From Actinophytocola sp036555685 (GTDB lineage Bacteria; Actinomycetota; Actinomycetes; Mycobacteriales; Pseudonocardiaceae): a DNA stretch of 64,000 nt. The stretch spans positions 1 through 64,000 of the forward strand of contig NZ_DATBKY010000267.1 of the NCBI RefSeq assembly GCF_036555685.1. The letters are read 5' to 3'. How positions within the stretch are numbered: the first letter of the stretch is position 1; every line of letters starts with the position of its first letter. Below are positions 7,897 through 15,686 of this stretch, one piece after another. The position numbers and the translations under genes were made by a program. The notes beneath the pieces were generated by a model. That model was not told the origin of the DNA. It was given only the letters and a program-made list of their open reading frames with translations, and ran no database searches.

Positions 7897-8276
7897 TCGT
7901 GCGCGACCGCCGCGGACGGCGTGTTGTCGACGCCCGGCACGGCGAACAGCGGCCGCACCTCGATGGCGCCCAACTCGGCGAACGGGCAGCTGGTGGCCAG
8001 CTCGAGCGCCTCGTCGAGGGTGTCGCACTCGAGGATGTAGTAGCCGCCGAGATGCTCGTGCGTCTCCACGAACGGCCCGTCGGTGATCAGCGCGCGCCCG
8101 TCGCGGACCTGCACGGTCGTCGCCGTGCTCTCGTCCTGGATCTTGCTGCCGGCCACCATGGCGTTGCGCCGCCGGCACTCCTCCGCGAACGCGTTGATCC
8201 GGGCCAGGGCCTCCTCGAAGCCGGGCTCCCCCGGCCCCGGCGGGTCGCAGTTGTAGATCAGCAGCATGTACCGCAT
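7893..8276 (-). CDS. YCII-related DGPF-domain protein, ECF42 partner
   Basis: The 127-residue protein is a single YCII-like ferredoxin-fold domain: MRYMLLIY at the start, then VRDGRALITDGPFVETHEHLGG with the diagnostic DGPF motif near residue 67 and YYILECDTLDEALELA. Such proteins are the conserved neighbours of ECF42 sigma factors; their activity is not established. It is the first gene of the operon, with GAGGAGG seven bases before the ATG and a predicted ECF42 promoter only about 20 bp further upstream, giving a very short leader. Confidence 0.9.
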   Translation of the reverse strand: MRYMLLIYNCDPPGPGEPGFEEALARINAFAEECRRRNAMVAGSKIQDESTATTVQVRDGRALITDGPFVETHEHLGGYYILECDTLDEALELATSCPFAELGAIEVRPLFAVPGVDNTPSAAVAHE

Positions 8277-8292
8277 ACGCGAACCTCCTCGA

Positions 8293-8326
8293 AGAGGATG
8301 ACGAACGACCCGCCCCCAACTCGACA
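8293..8326 (-). promoter_or_regulatory. Predicted ECF42 promoter
   Basis: On the minus strand TGTCGA (8321-8326) is followed after 17 bp by CGTC (8300-8303). TGTCGA in -35 and CGA/TC in -10 is the motif described for ECF42 sigma factors. Transcription would start near 8293, just before the ribosome binding site of the DGPF gene. This predicts autoregulation of the operon. Confidence 0.65.
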
Positions 8327-8397
8327 GCTCCCTTGTACTCCCGCCGACCGAGCGCGGCCACCGTCGGCCACGGTTCGGCTACTGTGGAGCCGGAGCC

Positions 8398-8898
8398 ATG
8401 GGGAGACTGCACATTCGAGAAGCCGACCCCGCGGACCTCGACGCCCTCGTCGGGGCGCTGGGGCAGCAACGGTTCTTCGCCGACCGCCTGCGCCGGCAGG
8501 ACGAGGGTCTCGGCGTGCTGCTGATCGCGTGGGAGGACGACCGCCCCGTCGGCGACGTCTACCTGTGGCTGGAACCCGCCGAGGAGGCGGAGATCCGGCA
8601 GCACTTACCCGGCGTCCCCCTGCTCAACCACCTGGAGATCCACGCGGACCGCCAGTCGCAGGGCAGGGGGACGGAGCTGATCAGGGCCGCCGAGCGCCGG
8701 CTCGCCGAGCTCGGCCACGAGCGGGTCGCGCTGGCCGTCGAGGTGACCAACGAGGGCGCGGCCAAGCTGTACGACCGGCTCGGCTACCGGGAATGGCCGC
8801 ACGACGTCGTCGAGTGCTACTCACTGACCGACGGCGTAGGGGAACTCGGGATCGAGATCTGCCGGATCCTCGTCAAGGCGCTCACGCGGGAGCGATAG
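8398..8898 (+). CDS. GNAT-family N-acetyltransferase
   Basis: The 166-residue protein is one GNAT domain: an N-terminal IREADPADLDALVGAL, the pair of strands PVGDVYLWLE, the acetyl-CoA loop in LEIHADRQSQGRGTELIRAAE (Q-x-x-G-x-G form at about 85-90) and the C-terminal EVTNEGAAKLYDRLGY. It resembles RimI-like and small-molecule acetyltransferases; substrate unknown. Codon 70 is TTA, rare in this DNA and a possible bldA-dependent control point. Its last 78 bp overlap the 3' end of the convergent glycosyltransferase-like gene. Confidence 0.8.
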   Translation: MGRLHIREADPADLDALVGALGQQRFFADRLRRQDEGLGVLLIAWEDDRPVGDVYLWLEPAEEAEIRQHLPGVPLLNHLEIHADRQSQGRGTELIRAAERRLAELGHERVALAVEVTNEGAAKLYDRLGYREWPHDVVECYSLTDGVGELGIEICRILVKALTRER

Positions 8899-10056
8899 CC
8901 GAAAGCACGACTCCGGCAGCCCGAGCGAGCGGAACAGATCGTGCACGGCCGCGCGGGAACGCCGATCCTTGCGCTTGGTTCCCTTCCGGGCGATCTGCTC
9001 GCGGAACACGGAGCTCAGGTGGTTGCGCCAGGTCAGGCGATCGGCCCGCCACGCGTCGAGATACTCGACGCACAGCTCGGGCCTGATGTACTGGCACCGG
9101 CCCCGTGCGGCCTTGACCGAGCTCAGCATCCGCGCGCGGTGCGCGGCGTCGCCGTCCATCTTCCACACCAGGTCGACGACCTCGGTGATGAACGCGGCCC
9201 GGTTGTCGAGGAACGTCCGCCAGTGCCCGGTGGTGGCGTCCGCGATCGACCGGCCGGAGTCGAGGAGCCAGAACACGCCCTCCGCGATGCTGTCGCCGAA
9301 CTCCTCCAGCCGTGCGCGGTTGTCGTGCGCGAACGGGTCGTACTCCTTCTGCACGGCGCGGCCGGTGACGGCCGTCGGCCGCAGGCGGCCGTCGTCGCCG
9401 AGGAGGAAGAACCAGTCCTCGTTGTAGATGTTGGGAAAGAAGGACGTCGCCTGCCGCACCGGGACGGCGAGCGCACCCCCGCCGATGAACATGTCCTGCG
9501 CGCCGCCCGCGTCCCGATAGGCGTGGCAGACGACGGAGTTGTCCGGGAAGCCGTCGATGTTGAGCCCCACGCCGGCGAAGATGTCGGTCAGCCCGGCCGC
9601 GGCGCACAGGTCCAACGGCTCGGGAATCGTGATGTCGTCGTCGAGGAAGACGATCCGCTCCCACCCGATGAGCTTCGCGAGCAGCAGTCCCAGGTTGCGC
9701 TTCAGGCTGGTGTCGGTCCACCTCTCGAACCGGGTGCCGGTGAGCAAGCCGTCGGTGCGGAAGAACGGCACGATCCCGGATGGCAGCCGCTCGATGTCGA
9801 TCGCGATCAGCTTGGCGTTCCTGGCTTCCCTCAACGCCGACAGCTCGTGCACCGACGAGTACTTGCTGCACAACGCCACGAGCGTGCAGTCCAGCTTGTT
9901 GGCGAGCGCCAGCGCGTCACGCATGCCGGCCGCGTGGCGCGCCGTCGGCACGACGATGGCGTCCACATCCCGGGGCAGGGCGACCGTCTTGTCGCTCAGC
10001 AGGTGGCGGTGCGAACCGTGGTGGTGCGCCGACGTGACGCCACCGACGGCGCTCAC
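8821..10056 (-). CDS. Glycosyltransferase-like protein (GT-A type DDD motif) linked to the cyclase locus
   Basis: About 411 residues from a GTG at 10056 that overlaps the regulator stop as GTGA; an in-frame ATG at 10068 would add four residues. The middle has LLLAKLIGWERIVFLDDDITIP, an acidic DDD motif as in GT-A nucleotide-sugar transferases, and further conserved-looking stretches (NIYNEDWFFLL, AVQKEYDPFAHDN). The C-terminus is charged and helical. No membrane segment is evident, so a cytoplasmic enzyme is likely. It is co-transcribed with the HTH regulator and lies opposite the nucleotidyl cyclase gene. I infer a shared pathway, but the acceptor and product are unknown. Confidence 0.6.
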   Translation of the reverse strand: MSAVGGVTSAHHHGSHRHLLSDKTVALPRDVDAIVVPTARHAAGMRDALALANKLDCTLVALCSKYSSVHELSALREARNAKLIAIDIERLPSGIVPFFRTDGLLTGTRFERWTDTSLKRNLGLLLAKLIGWERIVFLDDDITIPEPLDLCAAAGLTDIFAGVGLNIDGFPDNSVVCHAYRDAGGAQDMFIGGGALAVPVRQATSFFPNIYNEDWFFLLGDDGRLRPTAVTGRAVQKEYDPFAHDNRARLEEFGDSIAEGVFWLLDSGRSIADATTGHWRTFLDNRAAFITEVVDLVWKMDGDAAHRARMLSSVKAARGRCQYIRPELCVEYLDAWRADRLTWRNHLSSVFREQIARKGTKRKDRRSRAAVHDLFRSLGLPESCFRLSLPRERLDEDPADLDPEFPYAVGQ

Positions 10057-11141
10057 GCCCCCGGCCATTCGTGCAGCACGTCCTCGGACTGGGTCCAGTC
10101 CGGGGTGACCGCGCTGCCGAGCACGACGTTGACCCGGCTGATGATGCTGAACGCGCCGTCGACGTCGAACCGCGCGCGCAGGTACTGCTCGTTGCGGTCC
10201 CGGAAGCGCACGTCGGTCAGTGCCCGCACGACGCCCAGCGTCCCGCGCTGGTACATGCCGTTGCAGAGGGAGACCGTGCGCTTGGCGTTGAACGGGTTGG
10301 GCGCACGGAAGAAATGCGCGACGTCGGCGACGAGCTCCTGCTTGGCACCGATCCTGCGCAGCACAGGCTTGAACATTTGCCGGTCCTCGCCCTCACCGAC
10401 CTCGAAGCCGCCCGGATCGTCCTCGTCCGCGCGCTCCAGCTGGCGCACGGGTAGTTCGAGGCGGAGGAGCAGGTCCGCGGTGGTGGGGTTCCAGTCGACA
10501 CCGCCCAGCAGCACGAGATGGCTGGTGTAGGTGTCCGGGGTGACCTCGTCCGGAGTCAGGACCCGTACGTTGCTGAGCGGGTTCGCCGCCCGGATGTGCC
10601 CGAAAAGCTCGAGCAGCGCGTCCAGGTCGGCGTACTTCAGCAGCTCCACGTAGTCGGGAGCCTCCGGGTCGGTGAACGGCTTCAACTTCTCCGTGTACTC
10701 GGCCGGGAAGGCCGAGCCGACGATCGTGATGTCCTGATCGGGCGGGAAGTGCCATTGACTGCGGGCGAGGGGTTGCGTGAGTGCCGGGGCGGGCTCCTGG
10801 CCCTGCGCCCCGTTCCGGAGGCTGGTCAGCTCCCGGAAGAGTTCTTCGTGGCGGGTGCGTTCCTCGTCGGTCAGCTGAGCCTCGGTGAGCACGCGGTACG
10901 GGCGCTCGGCCACCGACCGCCGGGTGGCGAAGAAGGTCGCGTACGCCTCCAGCCGGTCCGGCGGCGGGGTCTTCGGGTTGCGCATGCTCTCCCACGACGA
11001 GATGAGCGGCGCGCTGGCGCCGAGGGCCTCGCCGAGGGCCTCCTGCGTGATGCGAATGCCCGGCCAGGCCTCCTGCCGAAGGGACCGCAGCCTGCGGGCA
11101 AGCCTGAGGGACGGATCTTCAGTTGTGTTCACAACCACCAC
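10053..11141 (-). CDS. XRE-type regulator fused to an uncharacterised sensor-like domain
   Basis: The 362-residue protein has an N-terminal HTH (about residues 13-75: LARRLRSLRQEAWPGIRITQ, ALGASAPLISSWE). After a linker comes a domain of about 230 residues beginning with a strand-loop ITIVGSAFPAEY and containing LVLLGGVDWNPTTADLL and HFFRAPNPFNAKRTVSLCNG. The alternation of hydrophobic strands with Gly/Asn loops suggests an alpha/beta, nucleotide- or ligand-binding fold; I do not recognise the family with certainty. The start is GTG at 11141 with GAAGGGA upstream; two in-frame GTGs follow within 10 bp. CTGAAG-type repeats flank the start and are candidate autoregulatory sites. Confidence 0.6.
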   Translation of the reverse strand: MVVVNTTEDPSLRLARRLRSLRQEAWPGIRITQEALGEALGASAPLISSWESMRNPKTPPPDRLEAYATFFATRRSVAERPYRVLTEAQLTDEERTRHEELFRELTSLRNGAQGQEPAPALTQPLARSQWHFPPDQDITIVGSAFPAEYTEKLKPFTDPEAPDYVELLKYADLDALLELFGHIRAANPLSNVRVLTPDEVTPDTYTSHLVLLGGVDWNPTTADLLLRLELPVRQLERADEDDPGGFEVGEGEDRQMFKPVLRRIGAKQELVADVAHFFRAPNPFNAKRTVSLCNGMYQRGTLGVVRALTDVRFRDRNEQYLRARFDVDGAFSIISRVNVVLGSAVTPDWTQSEDVLHEWPGA

Positions 11142-11379
11142 GTCCCTTCAGCGCAACTTTAGTTCAGCCACCAAAGCTCGAAGTATACATAGCCGGAGTG
11201 GCCCGCCCCTGGAGGACCACTCAATGAAACGCGAGCGATACGTCAGCCTCCATCGAGGCTCGACTGAAGTTCGTTTCGTTCCTGGTACAAGCACGCTTGC
11301 CATCTTGTCCAGACGACACGCCGGACTTAGTCTGAAGTCCTCGGAAGTTCGTTGGCTTCAGCTGAAGTTAACTGAAGTT
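11117..11379. promoter_or_regulatory. Divergent promoter region with repeated ACTGAAGTT motifs
   Basis: Between the divergent regulator and cyclase genes the motif ACTGAAGTT or a close variant appears at 11263-11271, 11331-11339, 11341-11349, 11361-11369 and 11371-11379. Inverted forms (CTTCAG/TTCAG) occur at 11117-11122, 11146-11151, 11163-11167 and 11356-11361. CTTCAGCTGAAG at 11356-11367 is a perfect 12-bp palindrome 33 bp before the cyclase start. This looks like a multi-site operator for the XRE regulator encoded next to it. Confidence 0.6.
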
Positions 11380-11399
11380 GACGAAGGACTGGAGTCGTC

Positions 11400-12044
11400 A
11401 TGAACAACACACCACCGATCCAGCCACGTCAGCGAACTGTACTGGCTTGGGATGTCGAAGGGTCCACGACCCGGACCAACATGGCGAGAGCAGCGCTGCG
11501 CACGGACATGTACCGCCTGCTCGAGTCCGCGCTGCTCGACTGCAACATCACCGAAGAGCTCCGCGAGTGTTTCCACGACCGCGGGGACGGCGGGGTCACG
11601 CTCGTGCGCCCCGTCGACCGCCTGCCCAAGACCCTGCTGCTCAACGCCTTCATCCCCAGGCTCAACGACCTGCTCGACGAGCACGCGGCGACCTTCCCGG
11701 ACCGGGCGTTCCGCCTGCGCGTCGCGATCCACTCCGGTGAGGTGCTCTCGGACGAGAACGGCATCTTCGGCGAGGACGTCGACATCACGTTCCGGCTGCT
11801 CAACGCGCCGGAGCTGAAGCGCAGGCTGCGGCAGACCGCCGCGTCGCTCGTGCTCGCCGTCTCCGACGACATCTACCGCTCGGTCGTCCGGCACGGCTAC
11901 GCCGGCATCGACGGCCGCACCTTCGAGCCGATCATCGACCTGGAGATCGCCGACCGGCCATACCGGGGGTGGGTGCAGGTCCCGGCGGAGGCGCTCGCCA
12001 GCCGGGCCCTGCACCGCATCGACCGGATGCCGGAACCAGCCTGA
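11400..12044 (+). CDS. Minimal class III nucleotidyl cyclase-like protein
   Basis: The 214-residue protein is a single class III cyclase catalytic domain with no membrane or sensor domain. The two metal-binding Asp positions are kept: AWDVEGST (Asp18) and RGDGGVTLV (Asp63). The region VAIHSGEVL...GIFGEDVDITFRLLNAPELK corresponds to the transition-state segment, with Arg132 kept but the usual Asn replaced by Asp128. The usual Lys before the GD motif is His59 (HDRGD). Nucleotide specificity therefore cannot be assumed to be ATP. Stand-alone class III cyclases include the Pycsar PycC enzymes, but no Pycsar effector is seen here. RBS GGAG precedes the ATG. The stop is followed at once by repeat copy A. 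Confidence 0.7.
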   Translation: MNNTPPIQPRQRTVLAWDVEGSTTRTNMARAALRTDMYRLLESALLDCNITEELRECFHDRGDGGVTLVRPVDRLPKTLLLNAFIPRLNDLLDEHAATFPDRAFRLRVAIHSGEVLSDENGIFGEDVDITFRLLNAPELKRRLRQTAASLVLAVSDDIYRSVVRHGYAGIDGRTFEPIIDLEIADRPYRGWVQVPAEALASRALHRIDRMPEPA

Positions 12045-12050
12045 GCCAGC

Positions 12051-12156
12051 CCGCCTCCCCGAATTTCAAGGTGTTGGTTGCGTCCCGGCTGAGGGTGCGG
12101 TTGGTCGGCGTGATTGTGGCCGGGTGCCGTCACGGTCCCCTGAGGTTGCGGTGATC
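12051..12156 (-). repeat. Dispersed repeat, copy A
   Basis: About 106 bp. On the minus strand it runs from GATCACCGCAACCTCAGGGG to CGGGGAGGCGGG. It is closest to copy B (shared GACCGTGACGGCAC and CACAATCACG segments). Unlike the other copies it lies between convergent genes, seven bases after the cyclase stop, so no gene follows it in its own direction. A small stem (CGGTG/CACCG) can form at its 5' edge. Confidence 0.7.
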
Positions 12157-12198
12157 GGCACCGGACTTCCGCACAAGGATCCAGTTTCTGGCCCGGGC

Positions 12199-13461
12199 TC
12201 ACGTTGGGTTCGGGGTGCCGAGATGGACCGGGAGGGTGGCCGCGGAGTTCGAGAAGAACGACGGGACCGGCGGCAGCTCCGCGGCGTCCGTCGCGAGGGT
12301 CAGGTGCGGGTAGCGGGCGAAGAGCGCCGGCAGGGCCACCCGGGCCTCCAGCCGCGCGAGGTGTGCGCCCAGGCAGATGTGCGGGCCGCCGCCGAAGGCG
12401 AGGTGCTTCGTCTGCGGGCGGGTGATGTCGAACCGGTCGGCGGACGGGCCGTGCTGGGCCGGGTCGCGGCCGACCCCGCTGTACGGCGCCAGGATCGCGT
12501 CGCCGCGGGGGATGTCGACGCCCGCGATCGTGATGTCCTCCAGCGGGTAGCGCGCGGGGAAGTTGCCGATCGGCGAGTCCCAGCGCAACGTCTCCTCCAC
12601 GACCCGCGACCAGGTCTCCGCGTCACCGTCCAGCGCGAGCGACAGCTGGTCGGGATGGGTGAGCAGCGCGCGCACCCCGTTGGCGATCAGGCCGAGGGTC
12701 GTCTCGTGCCCCGCGGTCACCAGCATCCAGATGGTGTCGATCAGCTCTTCCTGGCTCAGCGCCTCGGGATCCGACTCGCCCAGCTCGATCAGCGCGCTGG
12801 TCAGGTCCGGCCCGGGCTCCTCCCGGCGCAGCTCGACGAGCCGGTTCAGCAGCTCGTGCCGGTCTCGCTGCGTCGCGACGACCTCTTCCGCGGTCGCGTT
12901 GGTACGAACGAGGCTGTCGACGGACTCGCGCAACCGCGGCCGCCAGTCCACCGGCACCCCGACCAGCTCGCAGATCATCTGCATCGGCACCGGGTAGGCG
13001 TAGTGCGGGCGCAGGTCGACCACGCCGTCGACCACGCCACCGACCGCGTGTCCGGGCAGCGCGTCGAGCAGGGCGGAGACGATCTCGTTGAGGCGCGGGC
13101 GAAGTTGCTCCACCCGGCCGCGGGTGAACGCGCGGGTGAGCTGCCGGCGCAGGCGCAGGTGCACGTCGCCGTCGCTGGTCACCATGTTGGTCACCTTGAT
13201 CATGCCGACCAGCGGCCATTCGTCGGTGATCGTGCCGTCCTGGATCAGGCTCCAGTTGCGCCAGTCCTTGCTGACCCGCGAGTCGGTGACGAGCTGGGCA
13301 AGCAGCGCGTGCTCGGTCACCGCCCACACCGGGACATCCCCGGGCAGGATCACACGGACGACCGGGCCGAGCGACCGCATCCGCGCCGCCTCGCCGTGGT
13401 GGTCGGCCCCAAGCGGGTCGAGCCGGATTTCGGGGACCTGCTTCGTGACCGATTCGGCCAT
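12199..13461 (-). CDS. Cytochrome P450, second P450 of the conservon cluster
   Basis: The 420-residue protein has all P450 signatures: I-helix AGHETT near residue 245, K-helix ExxR in EETLRWDSP near 285, and the haem-thiolate loop FGGGPHICLGAHLAR near 355 with the axial Cys. It has no membrane anchor, as usual in actinomycetes. I start at the ATG at 13461, ten bases after AGGAGG. It lies 14 bp after the CYP157-like gene. In streptomycetes, CYP157/CYP154 pairs follow conservons in this way, so this may be the CYP154-type partner. Substrate unknown. Confidence 0.88.
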   Translation of the reverse strand: MAESVTKQVPEIRLDPLGADHHGEAARMRSLGPVVRVILPGDVPVWAVTEHALLAQLVTDSRVSKDWRNWSLIQDGTITDEWPLVGMIKVTNMVTSDGDVHLRLRRQLTRAFTRGRVEQLRPRLNEIVSALLDALPGHAVGGVVDGVVDLRPHYAYPVPMQMICELVGVPVDWRPRLRESVDSLVRTNATAEEVVATQRDRHELLNRLVELRREEPGPDLTSALIELGESDPEALSQEELIDTIWMLVTAGHETTLGLIANGVRALLTHPDQLSLALDGDAETWSRVVEETLRWDSPIGNFPARYPLEDITIAGVDIPRGDAILAPYSGVGRDPAQHGPSADRFDITRPQTKHLAFGGGPHICLGAHLARLEARVALPALFARYPHLTLATDAAELPPVPSFFSNSAATLPVHLGTPNPT

Positions 13462-13475
13462 CGGTGACTTGCCTC

Positions 13476-14720
13476 CTAGAAGCGTGGTGGCGGGCCGGGG
13501 GGCGTGAAACGCACGGGCAGGCTGGCGGGGCACCGGGTCCAGGGGGACGGCAGCAGCATCACCTCGTCAGCGGGTATCGCCAACGTCACATCATGTAACC
13601 GGTGCAATGCGGTGTCGACCGCTATGCGGGTAATCATCCGGCCGGCGCGCTGCGCGGGGCACGCGTGCGGGCCGGCGCTCCACGCGAGGTGGGACCGGTT
13701 GCCGATCTCCAGCCACGGGTCGTTGGTGTGCACGCGCGGGTCGGCGTTCGCGGCGGCCATGCCGAGGATCAGCGCGTCACCCCGTTCGATGGGCTGGCCG
13801 GCGAGCTCGCAGTCGACGAGTGCGTAGCGCGCGGGCATGTTCGACATCGGCGGGTCGCGCCACAGGACCTCGTCGAGCGCGTCGTCGAGACCGAGCCGCC
13901 CGCCGCGCAGCCGGCCGGCGAAGCGCTGGTCGGCGAGCATCAGCCGCAATGTCTGCGCGATCCACGTCGCGGTCGTCTCGTAGCCGGCCGAGATCATCAG
14001 CACCATCGACTGCTGGATCTCGAAGTCGTTGTGCAGGTTGGGATGCCGCAGGAACTCGGCGGTCAGGTCGTCGGCGTGCTCGCGGCGTCGCTCGGCCATG
14101 GTGTCGCTGAGGATCCGCTCGACCTGCAGCGCCGGCTCGTGCGAGTCGGCCGCGGAGCTGACCAGGGCGATGAGCGCCATCCGCAGCTCCTCGCCCTGTT
14201 CCGGGCTGATGCCGAAGAAGCCGGCCACGGTCAGCATCGGCACCACGGCCGCGTACTCCGCCACGAGGTCGGCGGCGCCGCGCTGCTCGAACCCGCGGAC
14301 GAGGTCGGCACACGTGGAGCGGATGAACCGGCTCATCCGGTGCTCGTCGAGGCTCGCGATGCCGTCGTCGATCGGGCCGCGCAGCCTGCGGTGCTTGTCG
14401 CCGTCGGCGAAGTACGCGTTGTCCCGCGGGAACATCATGGGCCCGAGCCCGGAGTCGGCCGTGACGACACCCTCGGTGAAGAGCCGCCAGTTGTTGGGGT
14501 CGCGGGAGAACAGCTGCTCGTTGCGCACCACCTGGCAGAGCTCGTGGTGGCCCATCACGAGCCAGGCGTGGATGCCCGGCTCGAGCTCGACGGGCGCGAC
14601 CATGCCCCAGCGCTCCTGCAGCTCGCGGTACGCGGCTTGCGGGTCGGGCGTGACCGTGGTGGCGGACAGCGGCGTCAGGCCGGTCATGTCGATGAGCCGG
14701 CGGCGGTGTGTCGTTGGCAT
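13476..14720 (-). CDS. CYP157-like cytochrome P450 lacking the ExxR arginine (CvnE-type)
   Basis: The 414-residue protein has I-helix SAGYETT near residue 245 and a haem loop WSAGPHACPAQRAGR near 350 with the Cys. In the K-helix, where P450s have ExxR, it reads EVLWRDPP, so the Arg is replaced by Trp with an Arg one place later. CYP157 enzymes of streptomycete conservons are known to lack ExxR, which supports the assignment. The ATG at 14720 overlaps the GTPase stop by one base (TGATG), making it the fifth gene of the conservon. Its substrate is unknown and activity may be unusual. Confidence 0.85.
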   Translation of the reverse strand: MPTTHRRRLIDMTGLTPLSATTVTPDPQAAYRELQERWGMVAPVELEPGIHAWLVMGHHELCQVVRNEQLFSRDPNNWRLFTEGVVTADSGLGPMMFPRDNAYFADGDKHRRLRGPIDDGIASLDEHRMSRFIRSTCADLVRGFEQRGAADLVAEYAAVVPMLTVAGFFGISPEQGEELRMALIALVSSAADSHEPALQVERILSDTMAERRREHADDLTAEFLRHPNLHNDFEIQQSMVLMISAGYETTATWIAQTLRLMLADQRFAGRLRGGRLGLDDALDEVLWRDPPMSNMPARYALVDCELAGQPIERGDALILGMAAANADPRVHTNDPWLEIGNRSHLAWSAGPHACPAQRAGRMITRIAVDTALHRLHDVTLAIPADEVMLLPSPWTRCPASLPVRFTPPGPPPRF

Positions 14721-15337
14721 CAGGTGAGCGCCTTCGGGGATGCGGTGAAGTGGAGGGCGTGTTCGACGAGCGTGATCAGCGCGCCGGCCGAGGAGTCCCT
14801 GCTGCGCGCGTCGCACAGCACGATCGGGGTCTGCGGCAACAGGTCCAGCGCCTCGCGCAGCTGCTCGGTGCCGTACTTCGGGGCGTCGGGGAACTCGTTG
14901 ACCGCCACGGCGAACGGCATCGTGGTCCGCAGCTCCAGCTGGTCGAGGACCTCGAAGCTGTCCTCCAGCCGCCGGGTGTCGACGAGGACGAGCACGCCGA
15001 CCGCGCCCTCGGCGAGCCCCTCCCACAGGTCCCAGAACCGCCGCTGGCCGGGCGTGCCGAACAGGTACAGCACGATCTCCGGGTTGACCGTTATGCGCCC
15101 GAAGTCCATGGCGACCGTGGTCGTGGTCTTACCGTCCACACCGGACAGCGAGTCGACGCCGACGCTCGCGGAGGTCATCGTCTCCTCGGTGCGCAGCGGG
15201 GTGATCTCGCTGACCGAGCCGATCAGCGTGGTCTTGCCGACCCCGAACGCGCCGACGACGAGGATCTTGACCGACTGGACCACCGTGGCCGAGACGTAGC
15301 GCTCCGGCTTCGTCGGCTCAGAGTTTTCGCAGGCCAT
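14720..15337 (-). CDS. cvnD: Conservon GTPase CvnD
   Basis: The 205-residue protein is a small Ras/MglA-like GTPase: P-loop VVGAFGVGKTT near residue 28, switch region with TVAMDFG and G3 LFGTPGQRRFW near 95, G4-like AVNEF near 145. In S. coelicolor Cvn9, CvnD binds GTP and assembles with CvnA-C into a membrane-associated complex that works like a prokaryotic G-protein relay. Its start overlaps the CvnC gene by 20 bp. G4 is NEF rather than NKxD, as seen in this family. Confidence 0.9.
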   Translation of the reverse strand: MACENSEPTKPERYVSATVVQSVKILVVGAFGVGKTTLIGSVSEITPLRTEETMTSASVGVDSLSGVDGKTTTTVAMDFGRITVNPEIVLYLFGTPGQRRFWDLWEGLAEGAVGVLVLVDTRRLEDSFEVLDQLELRTTMPFAVAVNEFPDAPKYGTEQLREALDLLPQTPIVLCDARSRDSSAGALITLVEHALHFTASPKALT

Positions 15338-15686
15338 TGAGCACCTTCTCGAGCAGGGCGTGGTCGGGACGCGCGAAATGCGGCATGGCCGAGCGGATGG
15401 ACAGGTGACCGGTGTCGACGAGGTCCGACGCGATCACCAGCACGAGGCTCACGGGTAACCTCAGGTGCGCGGCGGCCTCGGCGAGCGAGAGCACGCCGCG
15501 GCACATGTCGAGCAGCTCGCGCTGCTGCCGGGTCGAGGACACCGGCGGCGGCAGCTCGGGGTCGACGACCAGCAGCGTCTCCGGCCGGATCGTGTTGCGG
15601 GACGGGTGGGCGCGGCCGGACGTCCAGACGTACGGCCGCACCGGGTGGTCCGGGTAGACGTCCTCGTACACGGGGTCAGCCGGCAC
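15318..15686 (-). CDS. cvnC: Conservon DUF742 protein CvnC
   Basis: The 122-residue protein matches DUF742: RPYVWTSGRAHP near the N-terminus, then a winged-helix-like region (CRGVLSLAEAAAHLRLPVSLVLVIASDLVDTGHLSI) and a C-terminal helix LLEKVLNGLRKL. CvnC proteins bind the CvnD GTPase module in conservons; a DNA-binding-like fold has been suggested for the family. It overlaps CvnB upstream by 11 bp and CvnD downstream by 20 bp, typical of tight conservon operons. Confidence 0.9.
   Translation of the reverse strand: MPADPVYEDVYPDHPVRPYVWTSGRAHPSRNTIRPETLLVVDPELPPPVSSTRQQRELLDMCRGVLSLAEAAAHLRLPVSLVLVIASDLVDTGHLSIRSAMPHFARPDHALLEKVLNGLRKL

Noticed and set aside
11400..12044. A complete Pycsar defence system
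   Set aside because: A cyclase alone is not enough; no TIR, membrane or cyclic-nucleotide-binding effector is encoded next to it.
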